From: Acinetobacter baretiae
GTDB lineage: Bacteria > Pseudomonadota > Gammaproteobacteria > Pseudomonadales > Moraxellaceae
Assembly: GCF_015627105.1 (NCBI RefSeq)
Contig: NZ_VTDM01000024.1
Span: 1 to 45,962 of the forward strand
Reading direction: 5' to 3'
DNA length: 45,962 bases
Both the position numbers and the translations under genes were made by a program. Below, one piece after another: positions 36,422-45,962 of the stretch. Within the stretch, counting starts at the first letter, position 1. Every line of letters starts with the position of its first letter. A model generated the notes under the pieces. That model did not search any database, was not told where the DNA came from, and saw nothing but the letters and a program-made list of their open reading frames with translations.

Positions 36422-36538
36422 CAGTGTACTCTATAGATCACAGTATACTTGTTTTGAAACCCGATAGTATCAGTATACCATTACAGTGGGCTGAATAATT
36501 AAATTCAAGAAATCAACCCATTGTTATCCTTTAAAGGA
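36422..36538 (+). promoter_or_regulatory. Repeated CAGTRTAC motifs before nadE
   Basis: CAGTGTACT (36422-36430), CAGTATACT (36441-36449) and CAGTATACC (36471-36479) lie 84-134 bases upstream of nadE, the last two exactly 30 bases apart. The second centres on a palindrome AGTATACT. A further palindrome TCCTTTAAAGGA (36527-36538) abuts the ribosome binding region. They may be operators; the regulator is unknown. Confidence 0.35.
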
Positions 36539-36554
36539 ATAGGATTTTGTTTAA

Positions 36555-38180
36555 ATGAAAAATTTTAAAATAGCACTTGCTCAGTTTTCTCCGTACATTG
36601 GCAATCTTGAACACAATACGAAAAAGATGATTGAGCAGGCACATCAAGCCAAAAAAGACGGTGCAGACCTTATTGTCTTTCCTGAACTTAGTCTGGTCGG
36701 TTACCTTGCCGAAGACTTACTGCTTCGCCCAAGTTTAAAGAAACGAACTTTAGATGCATTTAAAGCATTAAGTGATGTAAAAGATATTGTTATGGTTTTT
36801 GGATTTGCTCATCAAACTGAACAGGGCCAAACCTTTAACTCTGCTGCTGTCATGAAAGATGGTGAAGTACTGGGCGTATACAACAAACAAAACTTACCGA
36901 ATTATGGCCTATTTGATGAAAAAAGATACTTTACTGCAGGTCAACAGCACCTTGTATTTGAATACTTTGGTCATAAATTCGGTGTATTAATTTGTGAAGA
37001 TGTTTGGACATTAAGTACCGTACAACAACTCGCTCAACTCAATATAGATACTGTTTTAGTCTTAAATTCATCACCCTACGAAGTTGGAAAACCTCAACAT
37101 CGTATTCAAACACTGACCAAACTGGCTGAACAGCTCAATATTAATATTGTGTACGCCAACCAAGTTGGTGGTCAAGATGATCTTATTTTTGATGGTACAA
37201 GCTTTGTGGTTGGTCGCAATGCTCAATTGATACTCAAAGCACCTTCATTTGAAGAACAACTGTGTCACATTACTTACGACCAAACTCAGGCAGCATTTGA
37301 GGTTTCAACGATTGCACCTGAACTCGACACAATGGCTGAAATTTATCAAAGCCTTGTATCTGCAACACGTGATTACGTACAAAAATCAGGCTTTTCAGGC
37401 GTAATTTTAGGGCTATCTGGTGGAATTGATTCTGCATTAACTCTTGCAATTGCGGTCGATGCATTGGGTGCAGATAAGGTTCAAGCCGTCATGATGCCAT
37501 ACACCTATACCGCTAAAATAAGTATTGAAGATGCAACAACGCAAGCTAAAAATCTAGGCATCGCCTTTGGTGTCGCGGAAATACATCACATTGTAAATAG
37601 CTTTCAGCAAACCCTCTATCCATTTTTTGGTAACTCACCTGCCGATAGTACAGAGGAAAATTTACAAGCCCGTGCCCGTGGTACATTGCTCATGGGGTTA
37701 TCAAATAAGTTTGGTAATCTGGTGTTGTCTACAGGCAACAAATCTGAACTTGCGGTCGGTTATTGTACACTTTATGGTGATATGGTAGGTGGCTTTGCTG
37801 TATTAAAAGACGTGTATAAAACCATTGTTTTTGAATTGGCAAAATATCGAAATACTTTGGCAGAGCAACCTGTGATTCCTGAGCGCGTAATTACTCGCCC
37901 ACCTTCGGCTGAGCTTAAGGCTGAGCAAACCGACCAAGATGCTTTGCCAAGCTACGATGTGCTCGATGGCATTTTATATGCTTATATTGAAGAAGATCAA
38001 AGCCAAGATGATATTATTGCCAAAGGTTTTGACCGAGCTGTGGTAGAAAAAGTCATTCAAATGGTTGATCGCAATGAATATAAACGCCGTCAAGGTGCCA
38101 TTGGCCCACGTATTAGCTCACGTGCATTTGGGCGTGAACGCCGTTACCCTATTGTGAATCAATGGCCTGCAGGTAAGTAA
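36555..38180 (+). CDS. nadE: Glutamine-dependent NAD+ synthetase
   Basis: NadE amidates nicotinic acid adenine dinucleotide to NAD. The 541 residues combine an N-terminal nitrilase-type glutaminase and a C-terminal synthetase. The Glu-Lys-Cys triad of the glutaminase is in FPELSLVGY, YNKQNLPNYGLFDE and VLICEDVWTL; the PP-loop SGGIDSALT is near residue 290, and LVLSTGNKSELAVGYCTLYGDM follows. It is the gammaproteobacterial short two-domain form, shorter than the roughly 680-residue mycobacterial type. A well-formed terminator follows. Confidence 0.97.
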   Translation: MKNFKIALAQFSPYIGNLEHNTKKMIEQAHQAKKDGADLIVFPELSLVGYLAEDLLLRPSLKKRTLDAFKALSDVKDIVMVFGFAHQTEQGQTFNSAAVMKDGEVLGVYNKQNLPNYGLFDEKRYFTAGQQHLVFEYFGHKFGVLICEDVWTLSTVQQLAQLNIDTVLVLNSSPYEVGKPQHRIQTLTKLAEQLNINIVYANQVGGQDDLIFDGTSFVVGRNAQLILKAPSFEEQLCHITYDQTQAAFEVSTIAPELDTMAEIYQSLVSATRDYVQKSGFSGVILGLSGGIDSALTLAIAVDALGADKVQAVMMPYTYTAKISIEDATTQAKNLGIAFGVAEIHHIVNSFQQTLYPFFGNSPADSTEENLQARARGTLLMGLSNKFGNLVLSTGNKSELAVGYCTLYGDMVGGFAVLKDVYKTIVFELAKYRNTLAEQPVIPERVITRPPSAELKAEQTDQDALPSYDVLDGILYAYIEEDQSQDDIIAKGFDRAVVEKVIQMVDRNEYKRRQGAIGPRISSRAFGRERRYPIVNQWPAGK

Positions 38181-38195
38181 ATAAATAACCTATAC

Positions 38196-38234
38196 AGCCT
38201 TTTAGTCTATATAAATGACTGAAAGGCTTTTTTA
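38196..38234 (+). terminator. Terminator after nadE
   Basis: AGCCTTTTAGTC (38196-38207) pairs with GACTGAAAGGCT (38217-38228) with one wobble pair, then TTTTTT. Confidence 0.88.
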
Positions 38235-38333
38235 TGTTGAAATAACACAACAATTTAGAATTAAGCATATTCAGCATTGCCTCTTCAATATTCTGCTTTA
38301 TTATATTCATAATTTTTTTACATTTTATATTTC

Positions 38334-39467
38334 ATGACTTCTTCAGCTACACTTGCACTGAGTATAGAACTCTTACAGCAACCTTCCGTCACGCCCAATG
38401 ATCATACTTGCCAACAGATTATTGCCAATCGTTTAGAAAAGCATGGCTTTCATATTGAACACATGCGTTTTGAGGAGGTTGATAATTTATGGGCGCGCCG
38501 TGGTACTACAGGGCCAGTTTTTTGTTTTGCAGGTCACACCGATGTTGTCCCTACAGGCAATGTTGAGGCTTGGGATTCTGCACCGTTTAACCCTGAAGTT
38601 CGCGATGGCAATCTATACGGACGTGGTAGTGCCGACATGAAAACTGCCATTGCAGCCATGATTACAGCAACTGAGCGTTTTGTTAGTAAGTACCCAAACC
38701 ATCAAGGTTCGATTGCATATTTAATTACCTCTGATGAAGAAGGCCCTGCAAAACATGGAACGGTCAAAGTCATTGAAACGCTCGAAGAACGCCATGAAAA
38801 AATAAATTGGTGCTTGGTTGGAGAACCTTCAAGTACGGATCGTCTGGGCGATATTGTTAAAAATGGCCGCCGCGGCTCTTTAAATGCAAAAATTACCATT
38901 CAAGGTAAGCAAGGTCATGTTGCATATCCTCACTTGGCCAAAAATCCCATTCATTTGGCCACCACTGCCATTGATACCTTATGCAAAACCACATGGGATC
39001 ACGGCAATGAATACTTTCCTGCTACAAGCTTTCAGATTTCTAATATTGCCGCAGGAACAGGTGCAACCAATGTTATTCCCGACATTTTAGAGATTACCTG
39101 TAACTTCAGATACTGTACGGAAGTGACTGCAGATCAACTCAAAACACGTGTAAAAGACATTTTAGATGCCAATCAATTAGATTATCAAATTGATTGGAAT
39201 TTATCTGGGGAACCATTTATTACGCCTGTCGGTGACCTTGTCAAAGCAACCCAGCATGCCATTGAAAATGTATGTGGCTATAAAACGACTCTTTCTACCA
39301 GTGGAGGTACATCTGATGGTCGATTTATTGCCCCTACAGGTGCTCAAGTCATTGAGCTTGGTGTGCTCAATGCTACGATTCATCAAGTCAATGAACACGT
39401 CAATATTGCAGACTTAGAACCTTTGTCTGCAATTTATGAAGAAATTTTAATACAACTGCTCACATAA
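38334..39467 (+). CDS. dapE: Succinyl-diaminopimelate desuccinylase
   Basis: DapE is a di-zinc M20 hydrolase that makes LL-diaminopimelate for lysine and peptidoglycan. The 377 residues match E. coli (375). Zinc and catalytic motifs are [26 protein letters not shown] and [14 protein letters not shown]; later ones are [21 protein letters not shown] and [13 protein letters not shown] with the last zinc His. The Shine-Dalgarno before ATG 38334 is poor. It stands alone between the nadE terminator and proS. Confidence 0.97.
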   Translation: MTSSATLALSIELLQQPSVTPNDHTCQQIIANRLEKHGFHIEHMRFEEVDNLWARRGTTGPVFCFAGHTDVVPTGNVEAWDSAPFNPEVRDGNLYGRGSADMKTAIAAMITATERFVSKYPNHQGSIAYLITSDEEGPAKHGTVKVIETLEERHEKINWCLVGEPSSTDRLGDIVKNGRRGSLNAKITIQGKQGHVAYPHLAKNPIHLATTAIDTLCKTTWDHGNEYFPATSFQISNIAAGTGATNVIPDILEITCNFRYCTEVTADQLKTRVKDILDANQLDYQIDWNLSGEPFITPVGDLVKATQHAIENVCGYKTTLSTSGGTSDGRFIAPTGAQVIELGVLNATIHQVNEHVNIADLEPLSAIYEEILIQLLT

Positions 39468-39614
39468 TTTATTCAGGTCAACCTTAATCAATGGCTAGGA
39501 ATTTTCTGACATATAGATTTTTTGGTTGGCCTGTAACAGTCATTCCCTCTACCGAGTACCCATAATTGCTGTAGAATGTGGGTTAGGTTTTTATTTATAT
39601 TAGGACAATTTAAC

Positions 39615-41330
39615 ATGCGTGCGAGCCGCTTTTTGTTTGCAACTCTTCGAGAAAATCCAAGTGATGCAGAAATTATTTCGCATCAACTCATGCTAAGAGC
39701 AGGTATGATTCGCAAATTAGCATCGGGTTTATATACATGGTTACCTTTAGGCAAGCGTGTTCTAAATAAAGTTGAAACCATCATTAAAGAAGAAATGGAT
39801 CGTTCAGGCGCATTAGAAGTATTTATGCCTGTAACCCAACCTGCAAGTTTATGGCAAGAATCTGGCAGATTTGTGCAATACGGCCCTGAATTATTGCGTT
39901 TTAAAGATCGCCATCAAAATGACTTTGTTCTTGGGCCAACACACGAAGAAGTAATCACAGATTTTGTACGTAACGAATTAAAAAGTTATAAGCAATTACC
40001 TATCAATTTGTATCAAGTTCAAACTAAATTTCGTGATGAAATTCGCCCGCGTTTTGGCGTTATGCGTTCACGTGAATTTATCATGAAAGATGCATATTCT
40101 TTTCATATCACCCAAGCTTCTTTACAAGAAACCTATCAGGTAATGTACGACACTTATTCTCGTATATTTACTCGTTTAGGACTAGATTTTAGAGCTGTAC
40201 AAGCAGATACAGGCTCGATTGGTGGCTCAGGTTCACATGAATTTCATGTTTTAGCATCAAGTGGGGAAGATGCTGTCGTATTTTCCTCTGAATCTGACTA
40301 TGCTGCCAATGTAGAAAAAGCTGAAGCATTATTGGTCGGTGAACGAGCAGCACCTACTGAAGAATTAAAATATGTTGAAACACCAGCACAAGATACGATT
40401 GCTAAAGTATCTGCATTTTTAGGCTGTTCATCTGAACAATCGGTGAAGGCATTGTTGGTACAAGGTCTTGCACAAGAAGATGGCAGTACACCTGTGGTTG
40501 CTTTATTTGTACGTGGTGATCATGAACTCAACACCATTAAAGCAGAAAATCACCCACTAATTGCTTCACCGTTAACCTTTGCAACAGAAGCACAGCTTAA
40601 ACAGTATGACTTACCTGCAGGCTTTATTGGGCCACAAGGTTTAGTTGAAAAAGGTATTACGGTTATTGTAGATCGCTCAGCATCTGTGTTGTCTGATTTT
40701 GTTGCGGGTGCAAATATTGCAGACCAACATGCGGTAGGCGTGAATTGGGATAGAGATGCGAAAATTTCAGAAATCTATGATTTACGTAATGTAGTTGAAG
40801 GTGATTTATCGCCAGATGGTAAAGGCACTCTACACATTAAACGTGGTATAGAAGTTGGGCATATCTTCCAATTGGGTAATAAATATTCCGAAGCACTTAA
40901 ATGCACAGTATTAGGTGAAGCCGGTCGCCCTGTAACTTTAGAAATGGGCTGTTATGGCATTGGTGTTACTCGTGTTGTTGCAGCAGCGATAGAACAAAAC
41001 TTTGATGATAAAGGTATTATTTGGCCAACTGCTCTTGCACCATTTGAAGTTGCCATTGTGCCTATGAATGCACACAAGTCACCAAAAACTGTAGCTGCGG
41101 CTGAAACACTTTACCAAGAATTACAAGCGTTAGGTTATGATGTATTACTTGACGATCGTAACGAACGCCCTGGTGTAAAGTTTTCAGATTTAGAACTCGT
41201 GGGTATTCCACATCGTATTGTTATTGGTGAAAAAGGCCTCGATGCAGGTACGTTTGAATATAAAAAACGTACTGATCAAGAGTCATGCCATTTAAGTAAA
41301 GATGAGTTACTCTCGGTACTGCAAAAATAG
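39615..41330 (+). CDS. proS: Prolyl-tRNA synthetase
   Basis: ProS charges tRNA-Pro. The start at 39615 is chosen because AGGA precedes it and [15 protein letters not shown] is the canonical ProRS N-terminus; a longer frame from 39576 adds 13 non-conserved residues. The 571 residues are the bacterial type: class II motifs ([41 protein letters not shown]), an inserted editing domain between about 225 and 390 that hydrolyses Ala-tRNA-Pro, the [16 protein letters not shown] motif 3 and an anticodon-binding domain ([16 protein letters not shown]). Confidence 0.97.
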   Translation: MRASRFLFATLRENPSDAEIISHQLMLRAGMIRKLASGLYTWLPLGKRVLNKVETIIKEEMDRSGALEVFMPVTQPASLWQESGRFVQYGPELLRFKDRHQNDFVLGPTHEEVITDFVRNELKSYKQLPINLYQVQTKFRDEIRPRFGVMRSREFIMKDAYSFHITQASLQETYQVMYDTYSRIFTRLGLDFRAVQADTGSIGGSGSHEFHVLASSGEDAVVFSSESDYAANVEKAEALLVGERAAPTEELKYVETPAQDTIAKVSAFLGCSSEQSVKALLVQGLAQEDGSTPVVALFVRGDHELNTIKAENHPLIASPLTFATEAQLKQYDLPAGFIGPQGLVEKGITVIVDRSASVLSDFVAGANIADQHAVGVNWDRDAKISEIYDLRNVVEGDLSPDGKGTLHIKRGIEVGHIFQLGNKYSEALKCTVLGEAGRPVTLEMGCYGIGVTRVVAAAIEQNFDDKGIIWPTALAPFEVAIVPMNAHKSPKTVAAAETLYQELQALGYDVLLDDRNERPGVKFSDLELVGIPHRIVIGEKGLDAGTFEYKKRTDQESCHLSKDELLSVLQK

Positions 41331-41343
41331 TGAATTTAAGATG

Positions 41344-41371
41344 AAAAGCCGTGCATTATGCACGGCTTTTT
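41344..41371. terminator. Bidirectional terminator between proS and dcd
   Basis: AAAAGCCGTGCA (41344-41355) pairs perfectly with TGCACGGCTTTT (41359-41370) around a TTA loop, between convergent genes. Confidence 0.92.
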
Positions 41372-41373
41372 GA

Positions 41374-41943
41374 TTATGCTTTAGGTAAGGTAACACCTGT
41401 TTGACCTTGATATTTACCACCACGGTCTTTGTAAGAAGTTTCACAGACTTCATCACTTTCAAAAAACAACATCTGTGCAACGCCCTCACCTGCATAAATA
41501 CGTGCAGGCAAGTTGGTAGTATTTGAAAATTCCAAGGTTACGTGACCTTCCCACTCAGGTTCAAGTGGCGTCACGTTAACAATAATACCGCAACGTGCAT
41601 ATGTTGATTTACCCAAACATACTGTTAATACATTTCTTGGAATACGAAAATATTCCACTGTACGTGCTAAAGCAAACGAATTTGGTGGAATAATGCAAAC
41701 ATCAGCATCGATGTTGATAAAACTTCTTTCATCAAAGTTTTTTGGGTCTACAATTGCAGAATGTACATTGGTAAACACTTTAAACTCAGGGGCACAGCGC
41801 ACATCATAACCATAACTTGAGACACCATATGAAATAAGCTTTTCACCTTGCTCATCAAATCTGACTTGATTTTCAGCATATGGTTCGATCATGCCATGAT
41901 TTTGGCTCATTTCACGAATCCAGCGATCTGATTTAATTGCCAT
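41374..41943 (-). CDS. dcd: dCTP deaminase
   Basis: Dcd deaminates dCTP to dUTP, feeding dTMP synthesis. The 189 residues are typical of the trimeric enzyme. Visible motifs are [55 protein letters not shown] containing the catalytic Arg and Glu, [26 protein letters not shown] and the C-terminal [18 protein letters not shown]. It is convergent with proS and divergent from nothing nearby: 551 bases of non-coding DNA lie upstream. Confidence 0.97.
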   Translation of the reverse strand: MAIKSDRWIREMSQNHGMIEPYAENQVRFDEQGEKLISYGVSSYGYDVRCAPEFKVFTNVHSAIVDPKNFDERSFINIDADVCIIPPNSFALARTVEYFRIPRNVLTVCLGKSTYARCGIIVNVTPLEPEWEGHVTLEFSNTTNLPARIYAGEGVAQMLFFESDEVCETSYKDRGGKYQGQTGVTLPKA

Positions 41944-42342
41944 ATCTATTCCAAAAATTTACATATATTTATATCAACATACTTTAACTGAAATCATGCT
42001 GTATTGAAATGTTATACCGCTTGTGTCATTCAATAGATTTTTATCACAATGATGTTTCAAATCCTTCATGTCTCGTTTAAGTTCATCATTTGAATCATTT
42101 AAAACCACTCAACGATCAAAAATATATGGTTTACATTTATTTTTACATCACAAACAACATAAAAATATAACGGATTACGATATGTGGTATTTCTAAAATC
42201 TTAGAACAAAGCATTTGATATAATCATTTGTTTAGAATTAAGGTATGTATCTAAAATTTTTATGGTGACGTTTAATAACATCATTTAAATGTACAAATAT
42301 TTAAACGCTATGAAAGATGACATTTGATTAAAAATAAAAACT

Positions 42343-42371
42343 ACACCTAAATTTAGAATGCTTGCAGGTGT
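42343..42371 (-). terminator. Second, weaker hairpin downstream of the autotransporter
   Basis: ACACCT (42343-42348) pairs with AGGTGT (42366-42371). On the minus strand it is followed by AGTTTTTATTTTT, giving a backup terminator form with a long loop. Confidence 0.4.
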
Positions 42372-42426
42372 TTAAACGATGTTGGTCAAATTGATGTTAC
42401 TCCGTTATACACCATTTCAAAGATAA

Positions 42427-42463
42427 AAACCCAACTACCTTCGACTGAAGATAATTGGGTTTA
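42427..42463 (-). terminator. Terminator of the trimeric autotransporter gene
   Basis: AACCCAA (42428-42434) pairs with TTGGGTT (42455-42461), and an inner TACCTTC/GAAGATA stem (one wobble) extends it around an ACTG loop. On the minus strand a TTTTTAT tract follows. It lies 32 bases after the stop codon. Confidence 0.9.
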
Positions 42464-42494
42464 CGTTTAAACAAAAAACGTATTTAGTCGAATA

Positions 42495-45400
42495 TTACCA
42501 TTGGTAACCTACAGATGCTGCACCACTCACATTACTTCTCGTGTCTGCTGATGCACCAAACTTCCAGACATATTTATTACTGTCTGTAATTGCACTCACA
42601 CCTACAGCAACGGCACCTTCACCACGGTAACCACTGATCCCTGCGCTCACCATACTCTTACCTGCATCCGTTGGCTGTGGTAAGTTACCCACTGCCATCG
42701 CACCTGCAATACCTGCATTAGTGTCGTTACGTAGCTTGTTCATTTGCTGGCTTGTTTGGTTAAATGCATTTTCCAAGTTACCCACACGACCATCTAAGCC
42801 AGTGAGTTTACCATCAATTGCACCTACAGCACTTCCAACATTATTGTAAGCTGTACCACCTACTGTGTAGGTCGGTTGAGACACTGTACCATCTGCTTGT
42901 ACAGATGAACCACCGCCAAGTGCAGCTGCCGTAGCCGCACTCACTTTATACACTTGGGCTCCGTTCACAGCATCAGTAGAACTCGCTGACACATTACCAT
43001 TTGCAACACCGCTAATTGTACGGCTCGTACCTGCGTTGTTTGCCACGTTAATTTGTGTGCCTGCTGAATCTTTGCCAATGCTAACGGCTGCATCATTACT
43101 TGCTTGCTGTACAATGCCTGTTTTACCACTACCAATATTACTTACTGTGTTTTGTAAGCTATTAATATCATTGGTATTCGCTGTTACTTGGTTTTGTACA
43201 TTTGCAAGTTGACCGCCATTGACTGCGTCTTTTGAACCTGCGGTAACAGCACCATCTGCAACATTCGTAATGGTTGTACCATTACTACCACCTAAAGTGA
43301 TTTTGTCTTTATTTACGCTACCGTCTGCGTTGGTATCATATTGAACAGCACTGTTTGCCAATTGGTTTACACTACTAGAAACACCATTAACAGCAGAATC
43401 CAGTTGGCCTTTATTAACTGCGTCTGTTGCATTTTCACCATTTGCAACATTAGTTACTTTTTGACCACCTGCGTTAATACCAGATGAAGTAATACTTGCG
43501 CCATTAGATCCATCTTTATTTTTAATGGTCAATCCATTACTACTTACAGAGGTGCTTGAGCCATCTTTAGCAGTATATATGGAACTATCTGCACCATATT
43601 GTGCACTATTTCCTGTAGTTGTATTGGTCACAGCAAGCCCGTTTGCCGCAAGTTGACTACTGTTTCCAGCGCCATCTACTACAGCAACACCACTATTATT
43701 TACTGTTGTATTACCCGACACCACTGAATTAACAGTAATATCTTTACCACCAGTATTCGCTTTTTGAACTGCTTCATCTAAAGCACTCAAAGCTCCTGCC
43801 AATGTCGTTGAGGTTGTACCGTTAACTGTATACGTTGGATTTGTGATCGATCCATCGGCATTTACAGTTGCACCACCACCCAAAATATTCGCTACAGAAG
43901 TTGTGCTTGCATTTACTTTACCGTTAACAGATTTAAGCTGTGCTACATTTACAGCATCTGTATCTGCAGAACCTGCGGCAAGCCCAGTAATTTGACGCGT
44001 TACATCTGTACCATTACCGACAGCCACTGAACCTGTTGTAGATTTCCATGTTACTTGATTGTTTGTAGACGATGCATTTGTTACTGCATCATAGCCTGCA
44101 ACATTACCTGCATTGGTTGTTCCAGAGCCTGTACCAAGTACAACGGAACCTGCAGTGGTTTGTTTTACTTCATTACCAAGTACAAACGTATTATTACTGC
44201 TTTGGGTAATATTATTATTATTACCTACAGAGTAACTATTTGCACCATCTACAACGGTTGGGTCACCAAAGGCACCTGAATTATTGCCTGTAACTTGGTT
44301 TCCTGTACCAATACTAATTGATTGATTTCCAGATGCTTTGGCACCATCACCAATGGCAATTGATGATTGACCAGATACACTTGAGTCATTACCAATCACG
44401 ACTGAGTTCTTAGCCGTTGTTGCAGCAATTGCATTCACACCCAGTGCTGTTGAGTTTTCACCACCTGCACTTGAATCTTTTGCTTCAGTTGCTGCATTGG
44501 TATGAGCAAATTTCACACCCTCTTTATTCATTTTTTGAACAGTTTCACCAATTGTTAGGTTATCTGTTGTGGTTTGACCTGCTTTGTTGTATGTCAAGAA
44601 TAATGAGTCTGGATTTGGATTGGTTCCACTATAGTTTTGATTCACCACCTGACCCGTCACACTTACGCCATTACCATTACCATCTTTTACATCGGTAATA
44701 TTGCTGCTAATTGCAGAATCAAGCTGACCTTTGTTTATTGCGTCTGAAGCACCCACTGCATTTGCTACATTTGAAATGGTTGTTCCACCTCCTGTAACAA
44801 TGCTATTTCCATAGCTATCTGTACCTAAAGTTGCAGTTGTACCTTTTCCATTACCTGCCACAATACTCGCATAATTTGTTGTACCATCAGTATTTTTGGC
44901 ATATTGCACAGCCGAGTCACCAATTGAACCCAGTTGTTTTTGTAACTGTGATTGTACATCTGCAACTTGACCACCTGTCACCGCATCTGTAGATCCTGTT
45001 GCAATTTCACCACTTTTTAGATTGGTAATTGTGCCACCAGCAACATCTAAACCTGTTTTCGTCAGTGATGGTCCATTTGCAACTTTAACACCTTCTGCTG
45101 TTACAGCCGTACTGTTACCCAATGCATCTGCAACGGTTACACCTGAGGCAGTAGAAATTGTACTATTACCTGAACTGTCTTTCAGCGCATTACCTGTCGC
45201 AGTTAAGCTATTACTGTTACCATTTTTATCAGTCACATTTGTACCTGATGCTGTGGTTTCAGTTGTATTACCTACATTATCTTTAATCGAGCTACCTGTT
45301 GCACCATAGCTTGAGCTGTTGCCTTGACTGTCTTTTACTGTGTTTCCTGATGCAGTTGTTGTAGCGCTATTACCATTTGGATCACTCACACTTGTACTTG

Positions 45401-45962
45401 ATGCAGTCGTTGTATTACTGTTACCTGCGCCATCTTTAATCGTACTGTTTGTGAGACCGTAGTTGGCACTAATTGGGTTGCCACTGCTGTCTTGACCTGT
45501 GAGATTGCTGCCAGATGCACCGTAAACGGCTTTGGTACTATTGCCATTGGCATCTTTACCTACAACCGTTGTACCTGTGGTGTCTAATACGGTATTGCCT
45601 GCAGTAACGCTGTCTACATCTAAATTACGATTTAAACCATATTTGATGTTGTTGCCATCTTTGGCAACCGTCAAGTTCTTATCGCCATCAACTGTACCGA
45701 TGTCTAAACTGTCACCCGCTTTGATCACGCCCTTATTGTCGGCACCACCATTATTACCATTACTCGTTACCGTAAATCCTTGATCTAATGCAGCAATTGC
45801 GTCGCCTACATTGTTCTTGTCTTTACCGTTAACACTGTACGTTGGTGAAGATATCGTCCCTGTTGTTGGGTCATATGTTGAACCACCACCTAGTGCTGAT
45901 GCTGTGCTTGTACCTGATGCACTTGTTTTTTCACCACCTGCTGACGTTACTTCATCAAGTAA
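42495..45962 (-). CDS. Trimeric autotransporter adhesin (Ata/YadA type), C-terminal part
   Basis: The frame is open to the window edge without a stop, so only the last 1155 residues are seen; the GTG at 45728 is internal. The C-terminal 80 residues are the YadA membrane anchor, ending NVSGAASVGYQW. Before it lie stalk and neck modules (VANGENATDAVNKGQLDSAV and similar, at least four), a YadA-type head of 14-15-residue repeats (NSVVIGNDSSVSGQSSIAIG, DNA about 44110-44470) and seven exact 17-residue repeats of the form D-x2-GNS. A GGG...PTYxVxG...AL module occurs three times. No Cys is visible. It mediates adhesion and biofilm in Acinetobacter; the ligand is unknown. Confidence 0.93.
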   Translation of the reverse strand, partial: LLDEVTSAGGEKTSASGTSTASALGGGSTYDPTTGTISSPTYSVNGKDKNNVGDAIAALDQGFTVTSNGNNGGADNKGVIKAGDSLDIGTVDGDKNLTVAKDGNNIKYGLNRNLDVDSVTAGNTVLDTTGTTVVGKDANGNSTKAVYGASGSNLTGQDSSGNPISANYGLTNSTIKDGAGNSNTTTASSTSVSDPNGNSATTTASGNTVKDSQGNSSSYGATGSSIKDNVGNTTETTASGTNVTDKNGNSNSLTATGNALKDSSGNSTISTASGVTVADALGNSTAVTAEGVKVANGPSLTKTGLDVAGGTITNLKSGEIATGSTDAVTGGQVADVQSQLQKQLGSIGDSAVQYAKNTDGTTNYASIVAGNGKGTTATLGTDSYGNSIVTGGGTTISNVANAVGASDAINKGQLDSAISSNITDVKDGNGNGVSVTGQVVNQNYSGTNPNPDSLFLTYNKAGQTTTDNLTIGETVQKMNKEGVKFAHTNAATEAKDSSAGGENSTALGVNAIAATTAKNSVVIGNDSSVSGQSSIAIGDGAKASGNQSISIGTGNQVTGNNSGAFGDPTVVDGANSYSVGNNNNITQSSNNTFVLGNEVKQTTAGSVVLGTGSGTTNAGNVAGYDAVTNASSTNNQVTWKSTTGSVAVGNGTDVTRQITGLAAGSADTDAVNVAQLKSVNGKVNASTTSVANILGGGATVNADGSITNPTYTVNGTTSTTLAGALSALDEAVQKANTGGKDITVNSVVSGNTTVNNSGVAVVDGAGNSSQLAANGLAVTNTTTGNSAQYGADSSIYTAKDGSSTSVSSNGLTIKNKDGSNGASITSSGINAGGQKVTNVANGENATDAVNKGQLDSAVNGVSSSVNQLANSAVQYDTNADGSVNKDKITLGGSNGTTITNVADGAVTAGSKDAVNGGQLANVQNQVTANTNDINSLQNTVSNIGSGKTGIVQQASNDAAVSIGKDSAGTQINVANNAGTSRTISGVANGNVSASSTDAVNGAQVYKVSAATAAALGGGSSVQADGTVSQPTYTVGGTAYNNVGSAVGAIDGKLTGLDGRVGNLENAFNQTSQQMNKLRNDTNAGIAGAMAVGNLPQPTDAGKSMVSAGISGYRGEGAVAVGVSAITDSNKYVWKFGASADTRSNVSGAASVGYQW
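45078..45434 (-). repeat. Seven tandem 51-bp (17-residue) repeats in the adhesin stalk
   Basis: Seven consecutive units of exactly 17 codons start with D-x-x-G-N-[ST] (DGAGNS, DPNGNS, DSQGNS, DNVGNT, DKNGNS, DSSGNS, DALGNS) and end with a V/I/L-x or K. Two longer, degenerate units (DANGNS, DSSGNP) precede them. The DNA is diverged between units, so the array is old rather than freshly expanded. Confidence 0.85.

Larger units (their letters stand above)
41944..42494. other. Non-coding AT-rich region between dcd and the autotransporter
   Basis: No gene is supported here. It should hold the dcd promoter at its left end. At its right end are two hairpins oriented to stop transcription of the autotransporter. 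The middle, 42040-42330, is very AT-rich without clear repeats. Confidence 0.6.

Noticed and set aside
39576..39614. Upstream start for proS
   Set aside because: The 13 extra residues are not like any ProRS N-terminus, and AGGA precedes the conserved MRASRF start at 39615.
45078..45434. Possible CRISPR array
   Set aside because: The 51-bp units are in-frame protein repeats with diverged DNA and no repeat-spacer alternation.
45022..45783. Long open frames opposite the autotransporter repeats
   Set aside because: They arise from the repetitive low-complexity codons of the adhesin on the other strand.

Overview
This window looks like a chromosomal segment of an Acinetobacter-type gammaproteobacterium. 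The evidence is the AT-rich base composition and protein sequences that read like Acinetobacter housekeeping genes (FtsH, CarAB, GreA, AcpP, ProS), together with the gene neighbourhoods rlmE-ftsH-folP, carA-carB-greA and yceD-rpmF-fabD-fabG-acpP. The species cannot be fixed from the sequence alone. I see no rRNA, tRNA, CRISPR array or prophage.

Layout. 1-1370: a broken IS630-family insertion sequence abutting a small membrane-protein gene whose 5' end it probably removed. 1450-6260: folP, ftsH and rlmE on the minus strand, divergent from yhbY and a DOMON-like gene on the plus strand. 6373-11491: carA-carB (pyrimidine/arginine entry) and greA, each closed by a hairpin terminator. 11500-17141: a tiny secreted pilin-like gene followed by a classical type 1-like chaperone-usher pilus operon (pilin, chaperone, usher, two-domain tip adhesin). 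17189-20199: core fatty-acid synthesis genes with rpmF and yceD. 20294-25755: epmC converging on a second pilus operon of the archaic, Csu-like spore-coat-U type, reduced to four genes. 26351-29437: yciO, scpA-scpB and rluB. 29483-34106: a biotin cluster transcribed bioH-bioA-bioF-bioC-bioD, without bioB. 34232-35042: a secreted class A acid phosphatase behind a clear Pho-box array. 35824-36321: an orphan zinc-protease-like gene. 36555-41943: nadE, dapE, proS and dcd. 42495 to the window end: the C-terminal 1155 residues of a giant trimeric autotransporter adhesin, cut by the window edge.

Functional reading. The backbone is conserved metabolism and RNA/ribosome maintenance. The accessory content is surface adhesion: two unrelated chaperone-usher pili and one trimeric autotransporter within about 34 kb, plus a 70-residue pilin-like secreted protein. 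The least explained stretch is 11500-12197. It holds a 13-bp stem-loop overlapping the Shine-Dalgarno of the mini-pilin, then a terminator/antiterminator-like fold, then a CRP-like site in front of the main pilin gene. Other regulatory signals are four Pho half-sites at an exact 11-bp period upstream of the phosphatase, a 12-bp hairpin between major subunit and chaperone of the archaic pilus, and repeated CAGTRTAC motifs before nadE. All functional statements rest on recognising protein families and motifs by eye; no database search was run.
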